Positions 25,671 to 34,930 of a stretch of DNA of 64,000 nucleotides are shown here, piece after piece. Both the position numbers and the translations under genes were made by a program. Location of the stretch: contig NZ_PUBZ01000114.1 of assembly GCF_003205875.1 (NCBI RefSeq), positions 1 through 64,000 on the forward strand, given 5' to 3'. Source of the DNA: Herpetosiphon llansteffanensis. Its GTDB lineage: Bacteria > Chloroflexota > Chloroflexia > Chloroflexales > Herpetosiphonaceae. Below the pieces are notes generated by a model. That model saw only the letters and a list, made by a program, of their open reading frames with translations, made no database searches and was not told where the DNA came from. The stretch's first letter is position 1. The number at the start of each line of letters is the position of its first letter.

Positions 25671-25858
25671 GAACATATGAACGTCAGAAGTCAAAAGGCA
25701 AAAATCAAAGGGCGAGGGGAGCCGATCGTTTTCACCAAGGAATTGGCGGAGCACCATGCGGTCTCATCCCCTCGCCCGCTCACGGATGAGGGGATGAGAC
25801 CGTGGTTAACGTGATGTACCAATACACCATAGCCCATAGCCCCAGCTTCGTGCTCTTA
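25671..25858. repeat. Mixed family B and family A repeats in the GT4 / GT2-GT4 gap
   Basis: 25676-25710 carries family B words (ACGTCAGAAGTCAAAAGGC, AAAAATCAAAG). 25709-25800 is a family A copy with an inverted core: TCTCATCCCCTCGCCCGC against GGATGAGGGGATGAGA. 25822-25858 has family B words again (CCATAGCCCATAGCCC, CTTCGTGCTCTTAGTGG). No gene is seen in 25611-25879. Confidence 0.8.
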
Positions 25859-25879
25859 GTGGTTAAAAAGCTCTGCCCC

Positions 25880-28405
25880 TTAACCTTTGCGCAACCGAGT
25901 AGCCCACTTTAACAAACGCATCACTTTGCCATTTTCCATGGCTTTGATATGCTGTTCTAGGTGGGCGATATGCTCGTTTTTCTCGGCCACAACCCGATCA
26001 AGCTCATCCATACGGTAGCGCATGCTGGTATGGCCCGCTTGTTTGCTTTGGGCCTTAACATTGCGCCGTTTGTCGGCTGCATATTGTGGTTGGCGACAAA
26101 ACTCAATTAATGGCGCACAGGCTTGTTGCCAGGTATAGGCTTGTTGTACCTGAGCAAATTGCGCTTGGCGTTGCTCACGATTTGCACGTGTATCAGCTGC
26201 GTGGGCCAAGGCCGCGACCCAGCCTTGTACATCCTCAATCGCCACCACTTGGCCAAGTTGCTCTTGCTGCACCACATCGGCCAAGCTATCGCCTGCGGAG
26301 ACAATCATCGGCAAACTGGCCCAAATATAATCGAGCAAGCGCGTGCGAAAGGCAAAGCGGGTTTCTGTATGGTTATGGTGGGCACTGACCCCAAGATCTG
26401 CTTCGAGCAAATAGTTGACCCGTTGATCGTATTCAACCCATGTTTGGTTGAAAAAGACGGTTTTGGCATATAAACCAAGCTCTTTGGCGAGATCAACGGC
26501 CTCGGTATAGCGCTGCATCACGCCAACATCGTGGCTATTTGGGTGCTGACCACCCATAAAAACCAATTTTAACTGCGGATGGCTCTGCTGCAATTTGGCC
26601 ATGGCGCGAATAATCGTCAAGGGATCAAGCCATTCCCAAATGCCGCCACCCCACAAGGCAATCACATCATCGTGCTTAATCCCATCAATTACCCCGCGCA
26701 TCACCGGTTTGGTTGCTTGCGGTGGCTCGTTTGGCAAGCCAAATGGCACAAGATCGATGAGTTTGCGCAAGGTTGGGTCATTGCGATAGTGCTCAGGGGT
26801 TATGCGTTTGCTCACGGTCAACGCGCCCAGCCACAAATCGCGCTGGCGCTCGCTGGCACAGATAAAGAAATCGCCCAAGGCCAATTGCTCGCTGATGGCT
26901 TCAACGCTGGCATCATTAACCGCAATTGCTCGCTCAAGGCTCATGCCACGACGTTCGGCCAACTCAAGCGCCTCAAAATGAAAGGGATCATAGAGATCGA
27001 CCACCAAAATGCGTTCTGCATTCAGCAATTGGGGATATTTTTGTAAACTATAGCCTTGCACGATAATCACTTCTGCGTTCAGCGCCAACTCGCCCAAACT
27101 TGTGCCATCGTTGCTAGGGAAGGCGATAGTTTGCACATTGGCAATCGTCAAATCAGCCCGATCAGGCGCGGCGAGCACAACCTTGCAATGCTGGCTCAGC
27201 TGTTTGGCAATTTGGACACTGCGAATTGCTGGGCCAGCTAAAGCAGCTTGTAAGGGATCGATACTGATGATCAGCACATTGGTGGTTGGGTGCGGCATAA
27301 GTTCTCGCAATTTAAAACTTTCAACCATGGTTTGTTGTTGCATATGCAATTGAATATCAATATCGATCAAACCAAATGGTTGTTCAAACAACTTAAAAAG
27401 TTCTGCATCGCTGCGCTGACGCAATTGCTGAATGCGCTGGCGTTCAGCCCACAGTGCATCCCAGCCATCGATCACATCGCCCAAAGCTGCGATATAACTC
27501 AACATAATCTTGGGGACTTGCATCGTGCTGGTTTGATCGCCTTGGTTGCGCAGGCGCAAATCAAATTCCTTGCGATCAAAGCCGCCTGCGCCATCAAGCA
27601 AGCTGCGTTGAATAATCAGCAACAAGGCTGCTGGCAAAATGCGCCACAATTGCTCGTCTGCATAATGTTTGATGATCGTGCGCAGCGCATTGCGTTCAAG
27701 CAAACTACGAATTTGATGCCCGCCCATAGTGTTGGCGGTGGCATGTTGGCGATGATAAACCACCGCTGCTGGCGTAAACCGCACTTGATAGCCGAGCAAC
27801 CAAGCCCGCCAGCCAAAATCGACATCCTCGAAATAGGCAAAATAGCTTTCATCGAAGCCGCCAATTGCCAAAAATGCCGCGCGATCGGCTAGCATCGCCC
27901 CGCCACAGGCAAAAAGCTGCGGGCCAGCTTGCACCAAAACGCTGGCGGCAGGCATGCGGGTAAATGGTTGGTTGCCATGGCCAAAAATATTTAATGCTGC
28001 TTGAATAAAATCAATCTGCTGGCCTTCCCAATCGAGCATTTTTGCGCCAACTGCAATCACCTTTTCGGCACGATGAGCTTCGATCTCGGCCACCAACTGC
28101 GCGATCCAATCGGGATCAGCTTTGGCATCGTTGTTGATCAAGGCCACATACTGGGCTTGGCTCAAGCGCACTGCTTGATTAACTGCTGGCGCAAAGCCCA
28201 AATTCTCGCGATTTTCGATCAGGCGGATGCTGGGGAATTGTTGGCGAATTAAATCGCAGGAGCCATCGAGCGAGGCATTATCGACCACAATGATGTCGAG
28301 CGCATTGCTTGGGTAGCGCTGGGCAAGCAAGGAAGTTAAACAAGCAACAAGGTGTTTTTTACCATTAAAATTGATGACGATAATTGAAACGCTTGGCCGA
28401 TCCAT
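25880..28405 (-). CDS. GT2-GT4 fusion glycosyltransferase with C-terminal coiled coil
   Basis: 841 aa. Residues 1 to about 290 are a GT2 rhamnosyltransferase-like domain: SVSIIVINFNGKKHL, VVDNASLDGS, LINNDAKADPDW (the DxD position reads NDA), and FDESYFAYFEDVDFGWR. Residues about 380-780 are GT-B/GT4-like: ILIISIDPLQAALAGPAIRS, VALWGGGIWEWLDPLTIIRA, LVFMGGQHPNS and VSAHHNHTETRFAFRTRLLDYIWASLPMIVS. The last 60 residues are a coiled coil (DRVVAEKNEHIAHLEQHI) with a basic end, common on glycan-assembly transferases. AAGGG lies 8 nt before ATG 28405; the longer start at 28483 would run into the divergent promoter. It may add two successive sugars. Confidence 0.88.
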   Translation of the reverse strand: MDRPSVSIIVINFNGKKHLVACLTSLLAQRYPSNALDIIVVDNASLDGSCDLIRQQFPSIRLIENRENLGFAPAVNQAVRLSQAQYVALINNDAKADPDWIAQLVAEIEAHRAEKVIAVGAKMLDWEGQQIDFIQAALNIFGHGNQPFTRMPAASVLVQAGPQLFACGGAMLADRAAFLAIGGFDESYFAYFEDVDFGWRAWLLGYQVRFTPAAVVYHRQHATANTMGGHQIRSLLERNALRTIIKHYADEQLWRILPAALLLIIQRSLLDGAGGFDRKEFDLRLRNQGDQTSTMQVPKIMLSYIAALGDVIDGWDALWAERQRIQQLRQRSDAELFKLFEQPFGLIDIDIQLHMQQQTMVESFKLRELMPHPTTNVLIISIDPLQAALAGPAIRSVQIAKQLSQHCKVVLAAPDRADLTIANVQTIAFPSNDGTSLGELALNAEVIIVQGYSLQKYPQLLNAERILVVDLYDPFHFEALELAERRGMSLERAIAVNDASVEAISEQLALGDFFICASERQRDLWLGALTVSKRITPEHYRNDPTLRKLIDLVPFGLPNEPPQATKPVMRGVIDGIKHDDVIALWGGGIWEWLDPLTIIRAMAKLQQSHPQLKLVFMGGQHPNSHDVGVMQRYTEAVDLAKELGLYAKTVFFNQTWVEYDQRVNYLLEADLGVSAHHNHTETRFAFRTRLLDYIWASLPMIVSAGDSLADVVQQEQLGQVVAIEDVQGWVAALAHAADTRANREQRQAQFAQVQQAYTWQQACAPLIEFCRQPQYAADKRRNVKAQSKQAGHTSMRYRMDELDRVVAEKNEHIAHLEQHIKAMENGKVMRLLKWATRLRKG

Positions 28406-28508
28406 GCACAACCCTTCGGAATTAAAGGCCACAATCAGCCAGCATCGTACCACAAAACGCCAATCTGCATACAATAGCTGCAAGACAATTTTATCTGACG
28501 GAGCATGT

Positions 28509-29177
28509 ATGCCACGACCAGTTTTTATCGACCTCTACTTTACCTTGATCGAGCCAGACCCTGCCTACAACTGGGCCACCTTGGCGGCTCCGCTCTTGGG
28601 CATCGACGATCATGCCTTTCATACTGCTGCTGGCCGCTCGTATCAAGCGCGCATGGTCGGCACCTATCGGCAGGCCGAGGAGATTGTTGACCAAACGTTG
28701 AGCTATTTGGGCATTACGGTCACGCCTGAGGTGCATGCGACCCTGACCAAACAGCGCTTGGAGTTTTTCAGCACGCTGCGAGTTTATCCCGATACGATTC
28801 CGACGCTGCAAGCCTTGCGTGATCGCGGCCACCAAATTGCCTTGGTCACCAATTGCTCGGCTGAGACGATTCCGATGATGGAGCCGATGGGTTTGCTCAA
28901 TTTGTTTGATGCAATCGCCTACTCCTGCGATGTGCGTTCGGCTAAGCCCGAGCCTGGCATTTACCAACATGCAATCGATGCGCTTGGGGTTGACCCGCGC
29001 GAGGTGGTGTATGTTGGCGATGGCGATACCCAAGAACATGCTGGCGCAGCAAAATTTGGCATGACCACGGTGCTGTTGCAGCGGCCTGGTGCCAAAGTGC
29101 GGGCTGTACAAACCGATTATGTGATTAGTTCGCTGACTGAATTATTGGATTTAGCGCCGCTGAGCCAAGGAGCCTAA
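28509..29177 (+). CDS. HAD-superfamily hydrolase
   Basis: 222 aa. Motif I is FIDLYFTL, i.e. nucleophile Asp8 with Tyr where phosphatases have the second Asp; this DxYxT form is typical of haloacid dehalogenase-type members. Motif II is LVTNCS, motif III lies in SAKPEPGIY, and motif IV is VGDGDTQEH. A helical cap sits between motifs I and II. The substrate (phosphate ester or halo acid) is not predictable. GGAG lies 5 nt before ATG 28509. It overlaps the thiamine pyrophosphokinase gene by 1 nt and may be co-regulated with it; it diverges from the GT2-GT4 gene. Confidence 0.85.
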   Translation: MPRPVFIDLYFTLIEPDPAYNWATLAAPLLGIDDHAFHTAAGRSYQARMVGTYRQAEEIVDQTLSYLGITVTPEVHATLTKQRLEFFSTLRVYPDTIPTLQALRDRGHQIALVTNCSAETIPMMEPMGLLNLFDAIAYSCDVRSAKPEPGIYQHAIDALGVDPREVVYVGDGDTQEHAGAAKFGMTTVLLQRPGAKVRAVQTDYVISSLTELLDLAPLSQGA

Positions 29178-29830
29178 TGCTAGCAGTTATTCTAGCCGAT
29201 GCGCCGCAAGCAGATATTCGCTCTGCATTGCCTTTGCTGAGCAGCACCGATTTGTTGATTGCTGCTGATGGCGGAGCACGCCATGCGCTCAATCATGGCG
29301 TAACGCCGCATGTGATTATTGGCGATTTGGATTCGATTCAGCCTGCCATGTTGGAGATTATGCAAGCCCGCAAGGTCGAAATTTTGCGCTTTCCCGCCGC
29401 CAAAAACGAGACTGACCTCGAATTGGCGTTATTGTTGGCAGTTGAACGGGGCGCAGATCAGATTCGCATTTTGGCGGCGCTTGGTGGCCGCCCCGATATG
29501 CACATGGCCAATCAATTGTTGCTGACCCATCCGGCCTTGATTGATCGTGATGTGGCCCTGCTTGATGGCGCTTGGGAAGTGCGCTTGATTCGCCAGCATT
29601 TGGCGTTTCAAGGCAAAGCTGGCCTGCGAGTTTCGTTATTGCCGTTGGGTGATGTTGTGGGCGTGTGCACTGAGGGCTTGCGCTATCCCTTGCGCGATGA
29701 AGACCTGCCGATTGGCCCGGCGCGAGGTGTGAGCAACGAATTTTCCGCGCCCAATGCTCAGGTGAGCATTCGCTCTGGGTTGTTGTTGGCGATGATCGAG
29801 CGCGAATTGCAAGCTGGCTATTTGGCTTAA
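29177..29830 (+). CDS. thiN: Thiamine pyrophosphokinase
   Basis: 217 aa, converts thiamine and ATP to thiamine pyrophosphate. The signatures are LIAADGGARHALNHGVTP, VIIGDLDSIQPAM and KNETDLELALLLAVERGA, in the usual order and at normal length. In the C-terminal domain VGVCTEGLRYPLRDEDL and ARGVSNEF correspond to the substrate-binding loop. The start overlaps the HAD stop (TAATG). No TPP riboswitch is seen upstream. The pairing with a HAD hydrolase could reflect dephosphorylation of thiamine monophosphate, but that is only a guess. Confidence 0.93.
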   Translation: MLAVILADAPQADIRSALPLLSSTDLLIAADGGARHALNHGVTPHVIIGDLDSIQPAMLEIMQARKVEILRFPAAKNETDLELALLLAVERGADQIRILAALGGRPDMHMANQLLLTHPALIDRDVALLDGAWEVRLIRQHLAFQGKAGLRVSLLPLGDVVGVCTEGLRYPLRDEDLPIGPARGVSNEFSAPNAQVSIRSGLLLAMIERELQAGYLA

Positions 29831-29835
29831 ACAAA

Positions 29836-29866
29836 AACAAGCGGAGCCATAACGGCCCCGCTTGTT
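29836..29866. terminator. Terminator between thiN and the S9 peptidase gene
   Basis: AACAAGCGG-A-GCC and GGC-C-CCGCTTGTT pair over 13 positions with one mismatch around ATAAC. On the minus strand it is followed by TTTTTG, so it mainly serves the S9 peptidase gene ending at 29880. Confidence 0.75.
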
Positions 29867-29879
29867 GCGTTCAACGAGA

Positions 29880-32252
29880 TTACTGAGCAGCAATCCAGTT
29901 TTTGCTGAGTTGGAAGCTTGGCGCAACCGTGGTGGTTTCTTCAAACACGATGACGTTCGTGGTTTCAGGCACCGTCATGGTTGCTGCATCGGCAACGACT
30001 GGCTCGCCAGCAACGCTTGGGTCGCCGCTCAAATATTGGCGGAACCACAAGATTTGCTCTTGGGCAGCGCGGAATTGGTTGGCTGGGTCGCTCAGGCCGT
30101 GGCCTTCGAGCTCATAGGTTACCAACTTGACGCGATGCTTTTGAATTTCGATTTGATCATGGAAATCGACTGCATACTTGACTGGCAAGAAGTCGTATTC
30201 GCCATGGAACAACAGGGTTGGGGTGCGCACGCGGTCAGCGCGACTCAATGGCGAGTCTGCGTTGTATTCTGCTGGCTTATCCATTGGTGTGCCACCTTCG
30301 AGGTAGGCAATTAATGGCCCCAAGCCAAAGTGGAATTCATTGGCAGTGTTCAACAAGGTACATTGTGGGTTGGCAGCAGCGTAGCGAGTTGGGTGGCGGG
30401 TAATACTTTGGGCGCTGAAATAGCCGCCGTATGAACAACCGGTAACCCCAATTTTGCTTTGTGAAGTCCAACCGCGTGAGATTGCTTGGCCAACAATTTC
30501 GGCACCTTCGTCGATGTCGATTTTGCCGAAGTTGTCGTTATCGGCCAAAGCGTTCAAGAATTCTGGCCCAAAGCCCAAGCGACCTGGAAGTGGCACATAC
30601 AACACTGCAATGCCAAAGTTTGGCAACAAGTTGTAGGGGTTTTCCGTGTTGGCAGCAAAGAATTGAGTCATTGGTGCGCGTGGGCCACCTTCTTGCCAGA
30701 ACACAATTGGCACATTTTTTGGTGGGAACTCAGCGCCAGCTGGTTGGATCAAGAAGCCGTTGCGTTGTGCGCCACTGCTGACGGTAAACGAAACGTTATC
30801 AACCCGAACTTGGTTGAGTTTTTCCAGCTCGCCGTTGCCCCAGGTCAAGCGACTCAAGGCTTGGCCATTCCAGTTCATGCGATAAATATCGGCTGGTTGG
30901 CTGAACGACATATAGCTGAAAATCAATTGTTGGGTCAGGTTGGTGCTGATAGCGCCGAAGTAGGTGCCATCCATGGTTGAGATCTTGCGGAACTCACCTG
31001 AACCTTGGTTGAAGTAGTACAACGCTTGGTTGGTGCCAGTGACGGTGTTGAACAAGACTTCATCTGGTGAGAGGAACTTGATCGACGAAGCGTCAGGCGT
31101 TTGCAACTCTGGCGTGTACAATTCACGCAGCAAGCTGCCATCAACGTTACGGAATTCGTAGCTTGCCATATCTGGGAAGATATAGGTTGGGTTTGGGCGA
31201 CCAGCGATTCGGGCTGGGCGTTCCAAGCGTACGATATAACGTTGGCCGTCGGTGCTCCATTCGATGTCGCGTACAACCCGACCATCGCCATTGACTGCAC
31301 GCCAAGCTTCAGGCTTGAAGTTGCCAGTCGTCAGATCGAAGGTATCGAGCACATTTTGGGTGAAGAGTGGGTTATCCTTGGGTGACAGACCGCCAAGTGC
31401 ATCTTGGGTCATAATGTCAACCAAGCGTTTTTCGCCAAAGCCTTCGCCCAAAATCACGCTATCGCGAATCAAGGCCAGCTTGCTGCCATCTTTTGCCCAA
31501 GCATAATCGTAGAGCAAGGTGTGGTCGGGCACGCTGTACAATGGGGTCAATGCGCCAGTGTTCAGGTCGTAGATTGCCAAATCAATGGTTTCTTCGCTCA
31601 TCCGGCCACGTGAGTCGGTGTGAGCGTAGTAAGCAACCTTATCCTTTGGCTTGACCCGTTCCATGGTGGTTTTTGGCGCTTCGACACTGAACGGCAATTT
31701 GACCGAATCAGGTGCTTGGCGCATGGCTTCGAGTTCACTTTGATCGAACGTCACAACCAAGAGCGTTGAGCCGTTGGGCGCAATCGATAGTGGAATGTAA
31801 GGCAAATTAACCGGATACAGGCTAATTGCGCCAGTGTTGCGGTCGATTGACAGCATCATGCTGCCCGTGAATGGGTCAAACAAGACTTGACCAATATGAT
31901 CGTTGTCGAGCCAAACCATTTCAGTTGCAGAAAATGGGAAGAAGTCGCTATCTTCTGGCAGTTGCAATGGTTGAACTGGCACAATTGAGCCATCAACAAC
32001 ATTCAAGAAAGCTGAGCCAGTATCGCTGTAGCGATAGTTGCCAATCAGCACAGTGGTATCATCGGGGTTGATCGTGCTGCCAACGCTGGGGTAGGTGTTG
32101 TCTTGCAATTGAACAAGTTTCAACAACTCTTCGTCGTCAAGCAAAAATTCTGGTTCTTCGGCGTAGGGAACATTGACAATTTCTGCTGCTGCAGGCATTG
32201 TGGTAAACAAAACTGCCAGCAAGGCCAGTATTAAGCCGATGCGTTTTCGCAT
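29880..32252 (-). CDS. Secreted S9 (prolyl oligopeptidase) family peptidase
   Basis: 790 aa. A signal peptide (GLILALLAVLFTTMPAAA, cleavage near 23) is followed by a beta-propeller-like region (about 60-500) and a C-terminal alpha/beta-hydrolase. The catalytic triad is visible: Ser607 in GCSYGGYF, Asp687 in HGEYDFLP and His718 in ELEGHGLS. S9 enzymes of this layout cleave oligopeptides, and this one should act outside the membrane. The last 40 residues are a Thr/Val-rich tail. AGGAGG lies 11 nt before the ATG. It is transcribed apart from the ABC exporter genes upstream, from which a hairpin separates it. Confidence 0.9.
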   Translation of the reverse strand: MRKRIGLILALLAVLFTTMPAAAEIVNVPYAEEPEFLLDDEELLKLVQLQDNTYPSVGSTINPDDTTVLIGNYRYSDTGSAFLNVVDGSIVPVQPLQLPEDSDFFPFSATEMVWLDNDHIGQVLFDPFTGSMMLSIDRNTGAISLYPVNLPYIPLSIAPNGSTLLVVTFDQSELEAMRQAPDSVKLPFSVEAPKTTMERVKPKDKVAYYAHTDSRGRMSEETIDLAIYDLNTGALTPLYSVPDHTLLYDYAWAKDGSKLALIRDSVILGEGFGEKRLVDIMTQDALGGLSPKDNPLFTQNVLDTFDLTTGNFKPEAWRAVNGDGRVVRDIEWSTDGQRYIVRLERPARIAGRPNPTYIFPDMASYEFRNVDGSLLRELYTPELQTPDASSIKFLSPDEVLFNTVTGTNQALYYFNQGSGEFRKISTMDGTYFGAISTNLTQQLIFSYMSFSQPADIYRMNWNGQALSRLTWGNGELEKLNQVRVDNVSFTVSSGAQRNGFLIQPAGAEFPPKNVPIVFWQEGGPRAPMTQFFAANTENPYNLLPNFGIAVLYVPLPGRLGFGPEFLNALADNDNFGKIDIDEGAEIVGQAISRGWTSQSKIGVTGCSYGGYFSAQSITRHPTRYAAANPQCTLLNTANEFHFGLGPLIAYLEGGTPMDKPAEYNADSPLSRADRVRTPTLLFHGEYDFLPVKYAVDFHDQIEIQKHRVKLVTYELEGHGLSDPANQFRAAQEQILWFRQYLSGDPSVAGEPVVADAATMTVPETTNVIVFEETTTVAPSFQLSKNWIAAQ

Positions 32253-32369
32253 AACGCTAGGTTCCTCCTAGAGCAAAGCTCTTCCACACAAAACCCAACA
32301 ATCGAACAAGTTCCAACTCAGGAGTCTACTGTAGCAGATTTGCTGCTAAAAAACGAGAGCAATTTTGCC

Positions 32370-32406
32370 AAATTGCTGTCGGATTAATTAACGCCGACAG
32401 CAATTT
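32370..32406 (-). terminator. Hairpin after the ABC permease operon
   Basis: AAATTGCTGTCGG (32370-32382) and CCGACAGCAATTT (32394-32406) pair perfectly over 13 bp with an 11-nt AT-rich loop, 12 nt past the stop at 32419. There is no T run after it on the minus strand beyond the ATTT in the stem, so termination is likely but imperfect. Confidence 0.7.
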
Positions 32407-32418
32407 GATTGTTGCAGT

Positions 32419-33702
32419 CTATTCTGGTTGGCGTAAGGCTTGCCACATTGCACCAAATGAGGCTTTGCTGCCGCGCAACAAAGTGCTAGCGCGGAACATA
32501 CGCGCTGTGACAAATTGCAAGCCAATTACGGTCAAGATCATCAATCCAACCGAAAGCCCAACTTGCCAGAGCGGCACGCTCGTGAGCACACTGCGAATCG
32601 TCAAGACGACTGGCGCGGTCAAGGGGAAGAGACTCAAGCCCGTGGTCAAGCCACCATTTGGTTGCTCGATGATCACGCTGATGAACATCAACGGGATAAT
32701 AATTGGCAAGCCAACAATCACCGTCAGTTGCGAGCTTTCGCGCATCGTGTTGGCCACCGCCCCAATGCCCGCCATTAGTGAGGCATACATGGCATAGCCA
32801 AGCACAAAACTCATCAACGCCAGCAACCATGCGCCAAGCGAAATTTCGACATTGGCCATCATACTGCCCAAGGCCGCGCCTTGGCCAGTAATCAACGCGC
32901 CCATTGCAATCCAGATTGCAACTTGAACCAAGCCCAAGAGACCTAGCCCAAGAATTTTGCCTTGCAACAAACTACGGGGACTCAACGACGAAAGCATCAC
33001 CTCAATTACGCGATTTTCTTTTTCTTCAATCAGCGATTGCAACAGCAAGTTGGCCGATGAGAAGATCGAAATATAGAGCAATAAGGCGAGGCCCATACCT
33101 AAGATAAAGGCCGATTGCATGCGTTCGCCTTCGTTCGTCGCCTTGTTGATAGGCCCATCAGGCCCCTCAACTTTGAGTTGCGTGGTTGGCTGCTGGAGCA
33201 AAAAGGCATAACTGCTACCGTTATCGGGATACAAACTCGTGCTTAGCAATAATTCGACCAACGATGATTGCAGCGAATCGCCAAAAGGATTAACCTGGTT
33301 GCTATAGCGCTGCACCTTGCCTGTGGCCAAATAATCGCTTGGAATCACATACAAGGCTGGAATATCAGTTTTTTCCATGGCTGCCAAGCCTTGCGCCACA
33401 TCGGGATATTGCACATACAACGAGGCAGTTTGTGGATCGAAGCTGCTTGGAATGCCTTTAATCACGCCACTTTCGTCAACAAAGCCAATTTTAAGCTCGC
33501 CCGAAAGAATATCTTCGTTGATTTTGGCTGGGTCGCCCAATCCGGGCACCGCAAAACCACTGCGATTATTGTTGTTGGATTGGCTAAAAAAGCCAACCAC
33601 CGCAATCAGCAGTGGCATACCGAAAACGGCGAGCCAAAATGTTGGTTTGCGAATGTGTTTAATAAATTCATTTTGGGCGACACTGAGCATTTTATTCGCC
33701 AT
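32419..33702 (-). CDS. ABC-2 type exporter permease (second of pair)
   Basis: 427 aa. One N-terminal membrane helix (FWLAVFGMPLLIAVVGFFS), a large extracytoplasmic loop of about 150 residues (30-185), then about five C-terminal helices. The conserved EEKENRVIEVMLSSLSPRSLLQGKILG is typical of the NatB/ABC-2 family (EEKExR). Such permeases with a NatA-like ATPase export ions, drugs or peptides. Start ATG 33702 has GGAGG 5 nt upstream, inside the end of the previous permease (11-nt overlap); an ATG at 33714 is less well placed. It is paralogous to the gene at 33692. Confidence 0.88.
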   Translation of the reverse strand: MANKMLSVAQNEFIKHIRKPTFWLAVFGMPLLIAVVGFFSQSNNNNRSGFAVPGLGDPAKINEDILSGELKIGFVDESGVIKGIPSSFDPQTASLYVQYPDVAQGLAAMEKTDIPALYVIPSDYLATGKVQRYSNQVNPFGDSLQSSLVELLLSTSLYPDNGSSYAFLLQQPTTQLKVEGPDGPINKATNEGERMQSAFILGMGLALLLYISIFSSANLLLQSLIEEKENRVIEVMLSSLSPRSLLQGKILGLGLLGLVQVAIWIAMGALITGQGAALGSMMANVEISLGAWLLALMSFVLGYAMYASLMAGIGAVANTMRESSQLTVIVGLPIIIPLMFISVIIEQPNGGLTTGLSLFPLTAPVVLTIRSVLTSVPLWQVGLSVGLMILTVIGLQFVTARMFRASTLLRGSKASFGAMWQALRQPE

Positions 33703-34930
33703 GCTGACCTCCAAGGCTCAATGCGCGGCGGATTTCGGTCCATGTAAGCCGTTTGCCATAGCGCAACATCCCAACCCGCACAATTCGGGCTGAAAGCCAA
33801 ATCATTACAAAAGCCATGCCAATCAATAACAGCACCGATAGCCCAATTTGCCATGCTGGCACGCTTACCAGTGCCACCCGCTGCATCATAACAATGGGGG
33901 CTGTGAAGGGGAAGAGGCTCAGGAACAGGGCTAATGGGCCATTCGGGTTTTCAATGATCATGCTGATAAACCAGACTGGCGAAATCATCAAGATCGAGAT
34001 AATGCCTGAGAATTGCTGGCCTTCTTGGACTGCTGAAACACTTGCACCGATTGCACCGAGTGCTCCCGCAACCATCAGATAGGCTGGCACAAACATCACC
34101 GCCCCAATCAACAAGACGTTGGTTGGCAAGGTCAAATTGGCCATGCCTTCGATGTTGGCGCGGGCAATTGTGAAGGCAAGCAGCGCTGTACCCACCCAGA
34201 TGCTAATTTGGGTTAAGCCAACTAAGCCAAGGCCGACAATTTTGCCAACCATCAGTTCAAATGGCCGCAGCGAGGTCGCCAAAATTTCCATCACCCGTGA
34301 TTCTTTTTCTTCAACCAAGGCAGTCATCAAGTAGGCACTTGAGCTAAACACAGCGATAAAAAAGAAAATGCCAAACATATAGGGCGCGAAAAAGAGCAAA
34401 ACCCCTTGGCCTTCGCTGGTTTCAACATCGCTATTTGGCTTGCGATTGTAGACCTGATCAATTGGCTCAAGCGCTCGTTGATCATTCAACGATGGTTGAT
34501 TGGCAATCAAGGCTTTTTGCAGGTAATCGGTGAAGCGGCCACGTGCATCGCTGCTCAAATTGCCTTCGTCGGCAACGCCGCGCAAGGCTCCGGTTTGCAG
34601 ATAATCGCTTGGAATAACGACATAGCCATCAATTTCTTGCTTGCTAAGCGCCGCTTTGGCTAAATTTTCATCATCAAAGCGAATAACCGCCACATCTTTG
34701 CGCAAGGTATCGGTGATCGTGACCGTGGCAGGCAGTTTTTGGGTGATGCCAGCTTGATCAACCACGCCAAGGCTATTGCTCTGATCGCCAAAGGCAATAA
34801 AGGCAAAGATTGCCGCGAAGATTGCCGCCAACAAGAGCGGCGTGCCAAAGGTGGCAATCAAAAAACCTTTACGTTTTGCATGGACTGCATATTCGTGAGC
34901 GGCGATAGTCCACCATTTTGCCTTGCTCAT
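33692..34930 (-). CDS. ABC-2 type exporter permease (first of pair)
   Basis: 412 aa with the same architecture as the next gene: helix at FLIATFGTPLLLAAIFAAIFAF, a long external loop to about 180, VEEKESRVMEILATSLRPFELMVGKIVG, then five helices. It overlaps the ATPase gene by 4 nt. The two permeases probably form a heterodimer with two copies of the ATPase. Substrate unknown; the NatAB family was first described as a sodium exporter, but many relatives carry other cargo. Confidence 0.9.
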   Translation of the reverse strand: MSKAKWWTIAAHEYAVHAKRKGFLIATFGTPLLLAAIFAAIFAFIAFGDQSNSLGVVDQAGITQKLPATVTITDTLRKDVAVIRFDDENLAKAALSKQEIDGYVVIPSDYLQTGALRGVADEGNLSSDARGRFTDYLQKALIANQPSLNDQRALEPIDQVYNRKPNSDVETSEGQGVLLFFAPYMFGIFFFIAVFSSSAYLMTALVEEKESRVMEILATSLRPFELMVGKIVGLGLVGLTQISIWVGTALLAFTIARANIEGMANLTLPTNVLLIGAVMFVPAYLMVAGALGAIGASVSAVQEGQQFSGIISILMISPVWFISMIIENPNGPLALFLSLFPFTAPIVMMQRVALVSVPAWQIGLSVLLLIGMAFVMIWLSARIVRVGMLRYGKRLTWTEIRRALSLGGQHGE

